DNA of 64,000 bases from an uncultured bacterium (GTDB lineage: Bacteria > Bacillota > Clostridia > Lachnospirales > Lachnospiraceae): the NCBI GenBank assembly GCA_947643595.1, contig CANRWP010000002.1:51036-115035 (forward strand), given 5' to 3'. Positions 43,572 through 54,527 of the stretch are shown piece after piece. Every line of letters starts with the position of its first letter. Positions within the stretch are counted from its first letter, which is position 1. Below the pieces are notes generated by a model. The model saw only the letters and a list, made by a program, of their open reading frames with translations. It had not been told where the DNA came from and searched no databases. A program made the position numbers and the translations under genes.

Positions 43572-43601
43572 CAGGCAGTTGCTTTATATGGTAACTGCCT
43601 G
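43572..43601. terminator. Hairpin between convergent genes
   Basis: CAGGCAGTT and AACTGCCTG form a 9-base stem with a 12-base loop between the permease and fructokinase genes. There is no clear T run, so efficiency is doubtful. Confidence 0.5.
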
Positions 43602-43640
43602 CCATTTCTCGACAATAAAAGATTTAAAAATAGTATGTCT

Positions 43641-44624
43641 TTATCTGCTCTTAATCAGTTTTTCCACTTCTTCCCTTCCGGGCATCACTCTCAGAGCACC
43701 TTTCCTCGTAGTGATGATCGAAGCAGCTCCGTTGGCAAAAGTCAACATATCTCTCAGATCATCTTCCGACAGATTATTCAGTCCCTTATCCAGTATATAA
43801 TTCAACACACATCCGCCAAAGGTATCTCCGGCACCTGTTGTCTCGATCGTATTCTCCTGCAGGAAAGGCATAACCTCCACCATGATCTCTTCTCCGCCGC
43901 CCGGTTTTTTATAATATGCCCTGCTGCCTTCTCTTCCGAGGGAAACCAGAATAAGAGGAATATCATTTTCTTCCCTGATCTTCTTTACTCCTGCTGTATA
44001 ATCTTCCTCCCCTGTCAGCCACTGGATCTCATTATCCGAAATTTTCAGAACATCACACTTTGTAAGCCCATAAAGTACCTGCTCCTTCGCGTCATCCAGA
44101 CTGTTCCAGAGAGGCTCCCGCAGATTCGGATCAAAAGAGATAATCGCTCCCGCTTTTTTTGCCTCATCGATTCCAAACTTTGTCGCTTCCCTCACCTCGG
44201 GATGAGTCATGGAGAGTGTACCAAAATGGAAAATCGTTGTATCCTGCAGCAGTGATACATCCACTTCCTCTTTTTTCAGCATCATATCCGCACCGGGATT
44301 CCTGTAGAACGAGAAATCTCTGTCTCCATCCTCAAAAGTCTGCACAAAGGCGAGCGTTGTCCGGGCTTCCTTATCGATGATCAGATTACCCGTATCGATT
44401 CCCACTTCATCCAGTACTTTTTTCAGCTTATGACCGAAAATATCATCGCCGACTTTTCCGATAAATCCTACTTTACGGCCCAGTTTATTCAGCATTGCAA
44501 GCACATTGCAGGGGGCTCCTCCCGGATTTGCCTCGAACAGCGTATTTCCCTGACCGGACACGCCGTTGTCTGTCATATCGATCAGCAATTCTCCAAGTGC
44601 GATCACATCAAATTTTTTACCCAT
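43641..44624 (-). CDS. Fructokinase-like PfkB-family sugar kinase
   Basis: A 327-residue cytoplasmic kinase of the PfkB/ribokinase fold. Visible are the N-terminal VIALGELLIDM, the sugar-binding stretch NPGGAPCNVLAMLNKLG, and the anion-hole/catalytic motif ETTGAGDTFGGCVL near residue 265. It most resembles bacterial fructokinases (fructose to fructose 6-phosphate), although some paralogues use other ketoses. It follows gyrA by 20 bases on the same strand and may be transcribed from the gyrase promoter, but no other sucrose or fructose gene is beside it. Confidence 0.88.
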   Translation of the reverse strand: MGKKFDVIALGELLIDMTDNGVSGQGNTLFEANPGGAPCNVLAMLNKLGRKVGFIGKVGDDIFGHKLKKVLDEVGIDTGNLIIDKEARTTLAFVQTFEDGDRDFSFYRNPGADMMLKKEEVDVSLLQDTTIFHFGTLSMTHPEVREATKFGIDEAKKAGAIISFDPNLREPLWNSLDDAKEQVLYGLTKCDVLKISDNEIQWLTGEEDYTAGVKKIREENDIPLILVSLGREGSRAYYKKPGGGEEIMVEVMPFLQENTIETTGAGDTFGGCVLNYILDKGLNNLSEDDLRDMLTFANGAASIITTRKGALRVMPGREEVEKLIKSR

Positions 44625-44644
44625 TCCTCTTTCCCTCCTTATTT

Positions 44645-47119
44645 TTATTTTTCGGAATTTTCTTCCTCTTCAACTTCCTCGCGTACTTTCGCTATCTTGG
44701 CTACTTTTACACCCTTCTCCAGATTGATCAACTTCACACCGGAGGTAATTCTTCCCAGAACGGAAACATCGCTCATTCTGATCTGAATGATAATGCCTTC
44801 CGTTGTGATCATCATTATCTCATGCTCTTCGTTCACAGCCTTCACGCCGACCACATTGCCGGTCTTTTCTACGATCTTATAACATTTTATTCCCTTACCG
44901 CCGCGACGCTGTACCGTAAACTCATTGATATTAGTCCGTTTCCCCATACCGTTCTCGGAGACGATCAGCAGTTCATCTCCCTGTGTGTTGAGCTGCATGC
45001 CGATCACCTCATCTCTGTCGGCAAGATTCATACCGATCACACCCATAGAACTTCTGCCGGTTCCCCTGACATCGGTCTCTTTAAAACGGATGCACATACC
45101 AAATTTTGTCACAAGAAGAATGTCGGTATCTTTGTTGGTTGTCTTGACTTCGATCAGTTCATCGTCATCCCGCAGATTGATGGCTATCAATCCGTTTTTC
45201 CGCACATTGCTGTATTCTACAATGGATGTCTTTTTCACGATACCTTTCTTTGTCACCATAAACAGATTCTGGTCGTCATCGTAGGTCATAACAGGAATCA
45301 TAGCGGAAATCTTTTCCCCGGGGTTCAGCTGCAGCAGATTAATGATCGCCGTCCCCCTCGCTGTTCTGCCGGCTTCCGGAATCTCGTAAGCTTTCATCCG
45401 GTAGACCCTGCCCATATTGGTGAAGAACATCACATATTGATGGGTATCCATCATAAGAAGATCTTCAATATAATCCTCCTCGATAGTGGTCATTCCTTTG
45501 ATGCCTTTTCCGCCTCTGTTCTGCGTTTTAAAGTTATCCACTGTCATGCGCTTGATATAGCCGAGACTCGTCATCGCAATGACTGTATTTCCCCTGGGGA
45601 TGAGATCCTCCATATTGATATCGTATACGTCATATCCGATCTTACTTCTCCTGTCATCTCCGTACTTATCGGCTATCACCTGGATCTCCGTCCTGATCAC
45701 ACCGAGAAGCAGTTTTTCATCGGCAAGTATGGCTTTCAATTCCTTAATTTTTGCCATCAGCTCTCTATGTTCGTTCTCCAGCTTTTCCCGCTCCAGACCT
45801 GTCAGAGCGCGCAGTCTCATATCTACGATCGCCTGCGCCTGTACATCGGTAAACTCAAATCTTTCTATCAGATTCAACTTCGCTTCCGCGGTGGAAGCGC
45901 TGGCACGGATAATGCGAATCACTTCATCGATGTGATCCAAAGCTTTCAAAAGTCCCTGCAAGATATGATCCCGCTCCTCCGCCTTGTTCAGGTCATATTT
46001 TGTTCTTCTCGTCACGACGTCTTTCTGGTGCTCCAGATAATAATTTAACATATCCAGAAGATTCATAACTTTGGGCTGATTATCCACAAGGGCGAGCATA
46101 ATCACACCGAAGGAATCCTGCAGCTGAGTATGTTTGTAAAGCTGATTCAAAACGACATTGGCATTCGCATCTTTTCTCAGCTCTATCACAATTCTCATAC
46201 CTTCCCTGCTGGACTCGTCCCGCAGGTCTGTGATACCTTCGATCTTTTTGTTTTTGACAAGATCGGCAATCTTCAACACCAGATTCGCCTTGTTTACCAT
46301 ATAGGGGAGTTCCGATACCACGATACGGGTTTTTCCATTGCTCATGGTTTCCATATCTGTCACGGCGCGCACCCTCACTTTTCCTCTTCCTGTGCGGTAA
46401 GCCTCCTCGCTCCCCCTTGTGCCCAGGATCACGCCGCCGGTAGGGAAATCCGGTGCTTTCACAAGCTGCAGGATCTCATCTATGTCGGTCTTTCTGTCCT
46501 CGTTCACCTGGTTGTCAATGATCCTCACCACAGCACCCACGATTTCCCGCAGATTGTGGGGAGGTATATTTGTCGCCATACCGACTGCGATACCGGAAGT
46601 ACCATTAACCAGAAGATTCGGATAACGGCTGGGAAGCACCACAGGTTCCTTCTCGGTATTGTCAAAGTTCGGCACAAAATCCACAGTATTTTTATTGATA
46701 TCCGCCAACAGTTCCATGGAAATTTTAGACAGCCTCGCCTCCGTATAACGCATGGCGGCAGCGCCGTCTCCGTCCATAGAACCAAAGTTTCCGTGTCCAT
46801 CCACAAGAGGATATCTTGTAGACCAGTCCTGAGCCATATTGACCAGAGCTCCGTAGATAGAACTGTCCCCGTGAGGATGATATTTACCCATCGTATCGCC
46901 GACGATACGGGCACTTTTTCTGTGCGGTTTATCAGGTCCGTTGTTCAATTCAATCATAGAATAAAGCACGCGCCTCTGCACTGGCTTTAATCCATCCTTT
47001 ACATCGGGAAGCGCGCGAGCTGCGATAACGCTCATCGCGTAATCGATGTAGGAATCTTCCATTTTTTTCTTCAGGTCAACTTCTTCTATTTTGTCAAAAT
47101 CGAAGATCTTGTCATCCAT
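44645..47119 (-). CDS. gyrA: DNA gyrase subunit A
   Basis: An 824-residue gyrase subunit. The catalytic tyrosine is in [12 protein letters not shown], and the C-terminal pinwheel has the GyrA box QRRGGKGIK. Repeated blades ([42 protein letters not shown]) fill residues 500-800. Start chosen at MDDKIFDFD, four codons inside the track ORF, after GAGAGG. The quinolone-interacting segment reads [13 protein letters not shown]; the position of the usual acidic residue after Tyr is Gly. It is the last of the dnaA-to-gyrA cluster. Confidence 0.97.
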   Translation of the reverse strand: MDDKIFDFDKIEEVDLKKKMEDSYIDYAMSVIAARALPDVKDGLKPVQRRVLYSMIELNNGPDKPHRKSARIVGDTMGKYHPHGDSSIYGALVNMAQDWSTRYPLVDGHGNFGSMDGDGAAAMRYTEARLSKISMELLADINKNTVDFVPNFDNTEKEPVVLPSRYPNLLVNGTSGIAVGMATNIPPHNLREIVGAVVRIIDNQVNEDRKTDIDEILQLVKAPDFPTGGVILGTRGSEEAYRTGRGKVRVRAVTDMETMSNGKTRIVVSELPYMVNKANLVLKIADLVKNKKIEGITDLRDESSREGMRIVIELRKDANANVVLNQLYKHTQLQDSFGVIMLALVDNQPKVMNLLDMLNYYLEHQKDVVTRRTKYDLNKAEERDHILQGLLKALDHIDEVIRIIRASASTAEAKLNLIERFEFTDVQAQAIVDMRLRALTGLEREKLENEHRELMAKIKELKAILADEKLLLGVIRTEIQVIADKYGDDRRSKIGYDVYDINMEDLIPRGNTVIAMTSLGYIKRMTVDNFKTQNRGGKGIKGMTTIEEDYIEDLLMMDTHQYVMFFTNMGRVYRMKAYEIPEAGRTARGTAIINLLQLNPGEKISAMIPVMTYDDDQNLFMVTKKGIVKKTSIVEYSNVRKNGLIAINLRDDDELIEVKTTNKDTDILLVTKFGMCIRFKETDVRGTGRSSMGVIGMNLADRDEVIGMQLNTQGDELLIVSENGMGKRTNINEFTVQRRGGKGIKCYKIVEKTGNVVGVKAVNEEHEIMMITTEGIIIQIRMSDVSVLGRITSGVKLINLEKGVKVAKIAKVREEVEEEENSEK

Positions 47120-47185
47120 ATTTCCTCTCATTCTGCCGTTCTCAAACGACGCTGAAACCCACTATTGTTCCAAAGCCTGCAAAGA

Positions 47186-49117
<1,932 letters not shown>

Positions 49118-49132
49118 CTAAAATGTCCTTTC

Positions 49133-50212
49133 TCAACTCTCTATAGCTCCATTTACCACTTTAAATACTTTGTTAATTTCAAAACGATTCTTCACAAACT
49201 CGTCAAGCCCCGTACAGGTTATGATCGTCTGAATATCTCCGATACTGTTCAACAGATAATTTTGTCTGTTGCTGTCGAGTTCCGACAACACATCGTCGAG
49301 AAGCAATACCGGCGTATCTTTTATCGACTTTTTCACGAGCTCTATCTCCGATAATTTCAGAGAAAGAGCCGCTGTCCTCTGCTGTCCCTGGGATCCAAAC
49401 TTACGGATATCCACATCGTTTACTATAAAAATTATATCATCTCTGTGAGGACCTACTGTGGTCTGCTTTAAAATAATATCTTTTTCCCTGTTTTTCTTCA
49501 ATCTTTCTTCCAGATCATCTATCTCCGCATTCTTTTCATAGACTATCTTAATTTTTTCTTTTCCGCCGGACAGCTTTGCGTGCAGCTCGCCTATAATTTC
49601 AGAGAGCTGATCTATAAAAATCTCACGCCTCTCAATCAGTTTACTTCCGAAAGAAGCGAGCTGAGAATCCCAGATGGAAAGAGTTTCCTTTAAACTCGGA
49701 TTTAGATGAAGATCCTTCAATAATTTATTTCTCTGATTTATAATTTTATTATAATGATTCAAATTATACAGATAAAAGGCATCCAGCTGACACAGCTCCA
49801 TATCTATGAAACGTCTTCTCTCGGAAGGGCCATTCTTGATAATACTCATATCTTCCGGAGAAAAAAACACAACATTCAAAAGTCCCATCAGCTCAGCCGC
49901 TTTTTTTATCCTCTGGGAATCTATCGCGATACCTTTCGTCTTCCCTTTTCTCAAATGCATATCTATCTGTCTTGTTATTTCTTCCCTGTACAGACAGCTC
50001 CTGATATGCGCCTCATCGCATCCGAACTGAATAATATCCTGATCTTTGCTTCCCTTGTGGGATTTCGTGGTAGCTGTCATAAAAATAGCTTCCAGAATAT
50101 TTGTCTTTCCCTGGGCATTGTCACCGTAAAAAATATTGGTGCCGCTGTCAAAATAGATCTCCAAAGCGTTATAATTTCTGAAATTTAGAAGTTCCAGATA
50201 TTTAATAATCAT
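49133..50212 (-). CDS. recF: DNA replication and repair protein RecF
   Basis: A 359-residue SMC-like ATPase that helps load RecA at gaps. Walker A is YGDNAQGKTNILEAI, the signature GSQGQQRTAALSLKL near residue 270 and Walker B VLLLDDVLSELD near 305. Between them is the characteristic coiled region. Its start overlaps yaaA by four bases. Confidence 0.96.
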   Translation of the reverse strand: MIIKYLELLNFRNYNALEIYFDSGTNIFYGDNAQGKTNILEAIFMTATTKSHKGSKDQDIIQFGCDEAHIRSCLYREEITRQIDMHLRKGKTKGIAIDSQRIKKAAELMGLLNVVFFSPEDMSIIKNGPSERRRFIDMELCQLDAFYLYNLNHYNKIINQRNKLLKDLHLNPSLKETLSIWDSQLASFGSKLIERREIFIDQLSEIIGELHAKLSGGKEKIKIVYEKNAEIDDLEERLKKNREKDIILKQTTVGPHRDDIIFIVNDVDIRKFGSQGQQRTAALSLKLSEIELVKKSIKDTPVLLLDDVLSELDSNRQNYLLNSIGDIQTIITCTGLDEFVKNRFEINKVFKVVNGAIES

Positions 50213-50442
50213 AAATAATTGTTTTCCTGCTTTTCCTTTTTTATTATAAACTCTTTTCCGCCATAGGAAAAGATATCGTCCCTGTAGAGTTTTCTCCCAC
50301 GACGCGTCTCCGTCTCATCATTTACTTTCACTTTTCCATCCTGAATCAAAAATTTTGCATCTATACCGGAATCTGCTTCCCCGGAGAGCTTCAACGCCTG
50401 TCCCAGTTTTATAAATTCATCTTTTATTTTTATTTCTTTCAT
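50209..50442 (-). CDS. yaaA: S4-domain RNA-binding protein YaaA
   Basis: A 77-residue single S4 domain (FIKLGQALKLSGEADSGIDAKFLIQDGKVKVND) commonly found between dnaN and recF in Firmicutes. In its known context it may act with ribosomes; the exact role is not settled. It overlaps recF by four bases (translational coupling) and follows dnaN by 30 bases. Confidence 0.92.
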   Translation of the reverse strand: MKEIKIKDEFIKLGQALKLSGEADSGIDAKFLIQDGKVKVNDETETRRGRKLYRDDIFSYGGKEFIIKKEKQENNYL

Positions 50443-50472
50443 CTCAAAAGCCTCTCAATCCATCAAAACATC

Positions 50473-51579
50473 CTATGAGACTGTCGTAAAGTTGACCGGC
50501 AGGATCATATAGACATAGCTGTCCTCAGAATCTTTGATAAAGCAGGGAGCTTTCGGATTGACAAGATAAATATCCACTTCCTCCTCATCGATAACCCGCA
50601 GAGCATCAATCAAAAACTTCGGATTAAAACCGATCATCAGATCCTTACCATTCTTGCTGATATCGATCTCCTCCCGCATGCTGCCCAGCGTAGAATTAAT
50701 TTTTAACTCCATATTTTCATCTGTGATATTGATGATGATAGGTTTCTTATCCCCCTCTTTCACAAGAACGGTAGCCCGCCCGATGCCGTCGAGGAATTTC
50801 CGCTTATTCACTGTCACTTTCGTCTCATAATCTGAGGAAAGCATCTGATCGATATTAAAATAGTCGCCCTCTATCAATCTGGAAACCACAGTCGTATTAT
50901 CAAACTCAAACACGATATGTTTATTCGTAAAGAAAATAACCACATCTTTGTCCGTTTCACCCGGCAATATCTTACTTATCTCATTCAATGTCTTTCCCGG
51001 GACAACCACCTTTTTCCTTGGATAGGCATTTTTCAGGTAAACTTTTCTGATGGAAATACGATGGCCATCCAGAGAAGCGACTCTGAGTTTATCTTCGTTG
51101 ATCTCAAACAGCTCACCTGTCATCAGTTTGTTCGTGTCGTTGTCAGCGATCGAAAAGAGCGTCTGGCGGATCAGCTCACGCAGCGTAAACTGAGATAAGA
51201 TAATGGAATCCAGTTTTTCAATACCCGGAAGATTGGAAAAATCTTCTCCCGATTTTCCAACGATCTTATAATTTGCCTTCTCACATCTCAATATTGTCTC
51301 ATAGGAAGAATTTGTTTCTATTGTAATTTCGTCGCCGGTAAAACTTCGTACAATATCGAGAAACGTCTTGGCGTCCAACGCAACTGTTCCCGGTTCAATA
51401 ATATCGCCTTCCACTATCGTCTCAATCCCAAGTTCCATATCGTTCGCTGTCAATCTTATCTCTTTGGAGGCATTCACCAGAATGCACTGCAAAATAGACA
51501 TCGTCGTTTTATTTGGGACAGCTTTTGACACTGTCTGAACACCGTTTAAAAGATTTGATTTGGAACATACTAATTTCAT
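50473..51579 (-). CDS. dnaN: DNA polymerase III subunit beta (sliding clamp)
   Basis: A 368-residue clamp subunit built of three similar domains, with typical landmarks MKLVCSKSNLLNGVQTVSKAV, the domain 2 start LDSIILSQFTLRELIRQT, LRVASLDGHRISIR and the C-terminal YVYMILPVNFTTVS. It tethers polymerase to DNA. It lies 304 bases downstream of dnaA. An AAAGGA site is just before the start. Confidence 0.98.
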   Translation of the reverse strand: MKLVCSKSNLLNGVQTVSKAVPNKTTMSILQCILVNASKEIRLTANDMELGIETIVEGDIIEPGTVALDAKTFLDIVRSFTGDEITIETNSSYETILRCEKANYKIVGKSGEDFSNLPGIEKLDSIILSQFTLRELIRQTLFSIADNDTNKLMTGELFEINEDKLRVASLDGHRISIRKVYLKNAYPRKKVVVPGKTLNEISKILPGETDKDVVIFFTNKHIVFEFDNTTVVSRLIEGDYFNIDQMLSSDYETKVTVNKRKFLDGIGRATVLVKEGDKKPIIINITDENMELKINSTLGSMREEIDISKNGKDLMIGFNPKFLIDALRVIDEEEVDIYLVNPKAPCFIKDSEDSYVYMILPVNFTTVS

Positions 51580-51883
51580 CTGTGCATAATCCTTTCTTTT
51601 GAATTTCGTGTTATGTGGTTATCTGGTCGTCTGACAATAACTATATATATACAATGAATTTCATAATACATCTTAGTAAAGGATGTTGAAATGTTCATAA
51701 GTCAAAAATGTTGCGTTGATAAGCCTTAAAAGGAAAAGAATAAACCCATGGATAACGACGGAAAAACTTTGGATAAACTGCCTGTTATACACTTTTTCTT
51801 TTTCTGATGCCAAAACTTTTTAGATAACTTAACGATGAATTTTTAAGTTGTACACAGGGGATGTCTATAAAATTGTGGAAATA
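51580..51883. promoter_or_regulatory. dnaA-dnaN intergenic region with degenerate DnaA boxes
   Basis: These 304 bases contain no ORF and no perfect DnaA box. One site matches TTATCCACA at 8 of 9 (51768-51776, complement TTATCCAAA) and others at 7 of 9 (51614-51622, 51747-51755, 51785-51793, 51848-51856). It resembles the accessory half of a bipartite Firmicute origin and must hold the dnaN promoter. Confidence 0.6.
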
Positions 51884-53266
51884 TCAGGAGGGGCTTAAAA
51901 TGTTTTTTATGATGTTGATCCTGTTTTTCAGCTCCTCATTGTATTCTATTTCCTCTTCTATCTTTTTGATGCCGTGGATGATCGTAGTGTGATCTTTTTT
52001 TCCGATGGTTTTTGCTATACTGGTGAGCGGAGTATCTATCAGTTCTCTGCAAAGGTACATGTAGACCTGTCTCGGCATGACAAACTCAGCGTTTCTTTTT
52101 TTAGATCGGATATCATCAGGTGAAACTTCAAAATGTTCCGCTACAATATTGATGATGAGATCTGTTGTGATCTCTTTTGATGCGGAGGGATATATAATAT
52201 CCTTCAGGGCATCTTTTGCATGATCCATGGTCAGCTCATCGAGAGGTATTTTGTTGATCTTGGAGAAAGCGATTATCTTGTTGAAAGCTCCCTCCAGTTC
52301 TCTGATATTTGACTGGATATTGTTGGCGATGTATTCAAAGATAGCGTTGTCTATCTTTCTTTCATAAATCTCGGCATTCTTGCGCAGAATTGCCACTTTT
52401 GTCTCGTAATCGGGGGACTGGATGTCCGCGATGAGCCCCCACTCAAAACGGGATCGGAAACGCTCCTCCAGGGTTTCCATTTCTTTCGGAGGTTTATCGG
52501 AGGAGAGCACAATCTGTTTACCGGCTCCGTGGAGCACATTGAAAGTGTGAAAAAATTCTTCCTGGGTGCTCTCTTTTCCGATGATGAACTGTACATCGTC
52601 GATCATCAGTACATCGACAGTTCTGTATTTTTCCCTCAGTTTTGTCATCGTTGCGGCGTTGCCGCTTCGGATGGATTCGATCACTTCGTTTGTAAATTGT
52701 TCTGAAGTGACGTAGAGAACTTTCATTTCGGAATTCTGTTCCAGTATGAACCGACCGATGGAATGCATCAGGTGGGTTTTGCCGAGTCCGGCGCCGCCGT
52801 AGATAAACAGCGGATTGTATGCGCCGCCCGGGGTTTCCGCGACAGCAAGTGCTGCGGAATGTGCGAACTTATTGTTGTTTCCCACGACAAATGTGTCGAA
52901 TGTATATTTCGGATTTAAATTTGCTCTGTCATAGATAATATTGTAGGTGGACAGTTTGCTCTTATCCTTTTTATCGTTTTCATCTTCAATATCTTTTTCC
53001 AGTATAAAAGAGACGGTATAGTTTTTATCCATCATCTCCGTGATCGTAACCTGGAAAAAACTTGTGTATTTATTGGAGATGTAGTTGATGGCGTGGGCCT
53101 GGTCTATCGGAATAATGATAAGTACATTATCGCCGTCCACTTTATAAAATTTCAGGGGTTCTATCCATGTGGAATAGGAGATATTGGATAATTCATATTC
53201 TTTTCTTATTGTTTCTTTAATTAAATTCCATTTTTCACGGATGGGATCCGATAAAATACTTTCCAT
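51884..53266 (-). CDS. dnaA: Chromosomal replication initiator protein DnaA
   Basis: A 460-residue initiator. Domain I begins WNLIKETIRKEYELSNISYSTWIEPL; the AAA+ domain has Walker A GGAGLGKTHLMHSIG, Walker B VLMIDDVQFI and an arginine-finger region RFRSRFEWGL; domain IV carries the box-binding motif GKKDHTTIIHGIKKIEEEI. It binds the boxes at 53397-53564 just upstream of its own promoter and melts the origin. Confidence 0.98.
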   Translation of the reverse strand: MESILSDPIREKWNLIKETIRKEYELSNISYSTWIEPLKFYKVDGDNVLIIIPIDQAHAINYISNKYTSFFQVTITEMMDKNYTVSFILEKDIEDENDKKDKSKLSTYNIIYDRANLNPKYTFDTFVVGNNNKFAHSAALAVAETPGGAYNPLFIYGGAGLGKTHLMHSIGRFILEQNSEMKVLYVTSEQFTNEVIESIRSGNAATMTKLREKYRTVDVLMIDDVQFIIGKESTQEEFFHTFNVLHGAGKQIVLSSDKPPKEMETLEERFRSRFEWGLIADIQSPDYETKVAILRKNAEIYERKIDNAIFEYIANNIQSNIRELEGAFNKIIAFSKINKIPLDELTMDHAKDALKDIIYPSASKEITTDLIINIVAEHFEVSPDDIRSKKRNAEFVMPRQVYMYLCRELIDTPLTSIAKTIGKKDHTTIIHGIKKIEEEIEYNEELKNRINIIKNILSPS

Positions 53267-53313
53267 TATTATCCCCGTTTCTGTGTCTGCTTTTTAAAAG
53301 AGCGTTGAGCTCT

Positions 53314-53342
53314 ATTATAATATAAAACAGTCGTTTTTTCAA
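53314..53342 (-). promoter_or_regulatory. dnaA promoter
   Basis: On the minus strand -35 TTGAAA, 17-base spacer, -10 TATAAT. A near-consensus DnaA box (53348-53356) adjoins the -35, so autorepression is likely. Confidence 0.75.
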
Positions 53343-53347
53343 ATTAT

Positions 53348-53564
53348 TTATACACATTTTATTGTAGCACAAAAGATTTGAAAGTAGCAATGTGTTTGTG
53401 GATAAGTCGGTCTAAATAAAGAGATATTTTGTAATAATAGGGATAAATAGTGCGAAAAGTATGAATTAATTATAAAAAAGAGTATGGAAAAGATAATTTT
53501 AATAATATTATCCACAACTTATCCACATTTTGTGGATATATTTATATAAAATGAGTTATCCACA
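53348..53564. other. oriC: Chromosomal replication origin, main DnaA-box cluster
   Basis: Four perfect DnaA boxes: 53397-53405 (minus), 53508-53516, 53519-53527 and 53556-53564 (plus), with 8-of-9 matches at 53348-53356 (TTATACACA) and 53531-53539 (ATATCCACA on minus). An AT-rich stretch (53420-53507) lies between the first box and the cluster and is a candidate unwinding region. Flanking genes diverge from this point. Confidence 0.88.
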
Positions 53565-53580
53565 TTTTCAAATAATCATC

Positions 53581-53609
53581 TTGACGAAAAAGGTAATTAC
53601 TTATATAAT
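53581..53609 (+). promoter_or_regulatory. rpmH promoter
   Basis: -35 TTGACG, 17-base spacer, -10 TATAAT. It sits 17 bases beyond the last DnaA box, so DnaA binding could affect rpmH. Confidence 0.75.
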
Positions 53610-53711
53610 GAAAAACGATATTTTCCACGGACAGCCGCTTTTTATGCGGTAATGCGAGCAGAAAGCAAATTGTTTGAATATTTATTATTTTGATAAGGAG
53701 GTGTATAGAAT

Positions 53712-53846
53712 ATGAAAATGACATTTCAACCGAAAAAAAGACAGAGATCTAAAGTTCATGGCTTTAGAGCGAGAATGAGCACTCCGGGCGGAAGAAAGGT
53801 TTTGGCTGCCAGAAGGAGAAAAGGAAGAAAAAGATTATCTGCATAA
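53712..53846 (+). CDS. rpmH: 50S ribosomal protein L34
   Basis: A 44-residue, strongly basic protein: [18 protein letters not shown] then [17 protein letters not shown] and a basic tail ending RLSA. It is too short for the ORF track. AAGGAGG precedes the start. It heads the classic rpmH-rnpA-yidD-yidC-jag-mnmE-mnmG-rsmG series. Confidence 0.98.
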   Translation: MKMTFQPKKRQRSKVHGFRARMSTPGGRKVLAARRRKGRKRLSA

Positions 53847-53918
53847 GGTATTTACATGGGCCACAAAATGGATTTGTGGCCTGTTTCTTTAAAACAAAGT
53901 TGGAAATGGTAAATAATA

Positions 53919-54257
53919 ATGGAATTTTCGACATCATTAAAGAAAAATGAAGACTTCCGGTATGTTTATAGAAATGGAAAAGTGAAAGCGAATCGTTATC
54001 TCGTTATGTATGTTGTGGAAAATAATCAGACTATAAACAGACTGGGCATTTCTGCCAGTAAAAAGATAGGGAACAGCGTGGTAAGGCATCATTTTTACAG
54101 ACTGGTAAGAGAAAGTTATCGACTACATGAAAAAATATTTAATAGTGGTTTAGATATTGTAGTCGTTGCAAAAAAGAGTGCGGCCGATGTAGGTTTTAAG
54201 GAGATCGAGAGCGCACTGTTACATCTTGGAAAGCTGCATCATATATGTAAAGTTTAA
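53919..54257 (+). CDS. rnpA: Ribonuclease P protein component
   Basis: A 112-residue basic protein that helps RNase P RNA process tRNA 5' ends. The family core is present (RYVYRNGKVKANRYLVMYVV, RLGISASKKIGNSVVR). The usual RNR signature before LIRE (RNRxKR) reads RHHFYRLVRE here, keeping only some of the basic residues. Location between rpmH and yidD settles the identity. Confidence 0.94.
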   Translation: MEFSTSLKKNEDFRYVYRNGKVKANRYLVMYVVENNQTINRLGISASKKIGNSVVRHHFYRLVRESYRLHEKIFNSGLDIVVVAKKSAADVGFKEIESALLHLGKLHHICKV

Positions 54258-54287
54258 GAGGAAAGGTGCAGAAAAATCGTTATTACT

Positions 54288-54497
54288 ATGAAAAGTATTA
54301 TGATTTGGCTAATAAAAATTTATAGAAAATATTTATCTCCTCTGAAGAGTACAAGATGCCCTTATTTTCCCACCTGTTCGGAATATGGTCTTGAGGCGGT
54401 GGAAAAGTACGGCGTGTTTAAAGGGGGGATGCTGGCTTTATGGAGAATTTTGAGATGTAATCCTTTTTCCAAGGGAGGATATGATCCGGTTCCATGA
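54288..54497 (+). CDS. yidD: Membrane protein insertion efficiency factor YidD
   Basis: A 69-residue protein with the hallmark [32 protein letters not shown] and three cysteines, ending [12 protein letters not shown]. It aids YidC-dependent insertion. The ribosome site is poor (AAAGG about 20 bases upstream), so it may depend on coupling to rnpA. yidC follows 30 bases later. Confidence 0.95.
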   Translation: MKSIMIWLIKIYRKYLSPLKSTRCPYFPTCSEYGLEAVEKYGVFKGGMLALWRILRCNPFSKGGYDPVP

Positions 54498-54527
54498 CGC
54501 GTAAAGCCGGAAAAATGAGGAGGCTAA

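Noticed and set aside
44495-46048. 517-residue plus-strand ORF opposite gyrA
   Set aside because: It is the complement of gyrA and gives low-complexity His/Phe-rich sequence with no ribosome site. A shadow ORF.
54266-54325. GTG-started 19-codon ORF overlapping the yidD start
   Set aside because: It has a possible AGAGGA ribosome site but no similarity or structure. Too little support to call a leader peptide.
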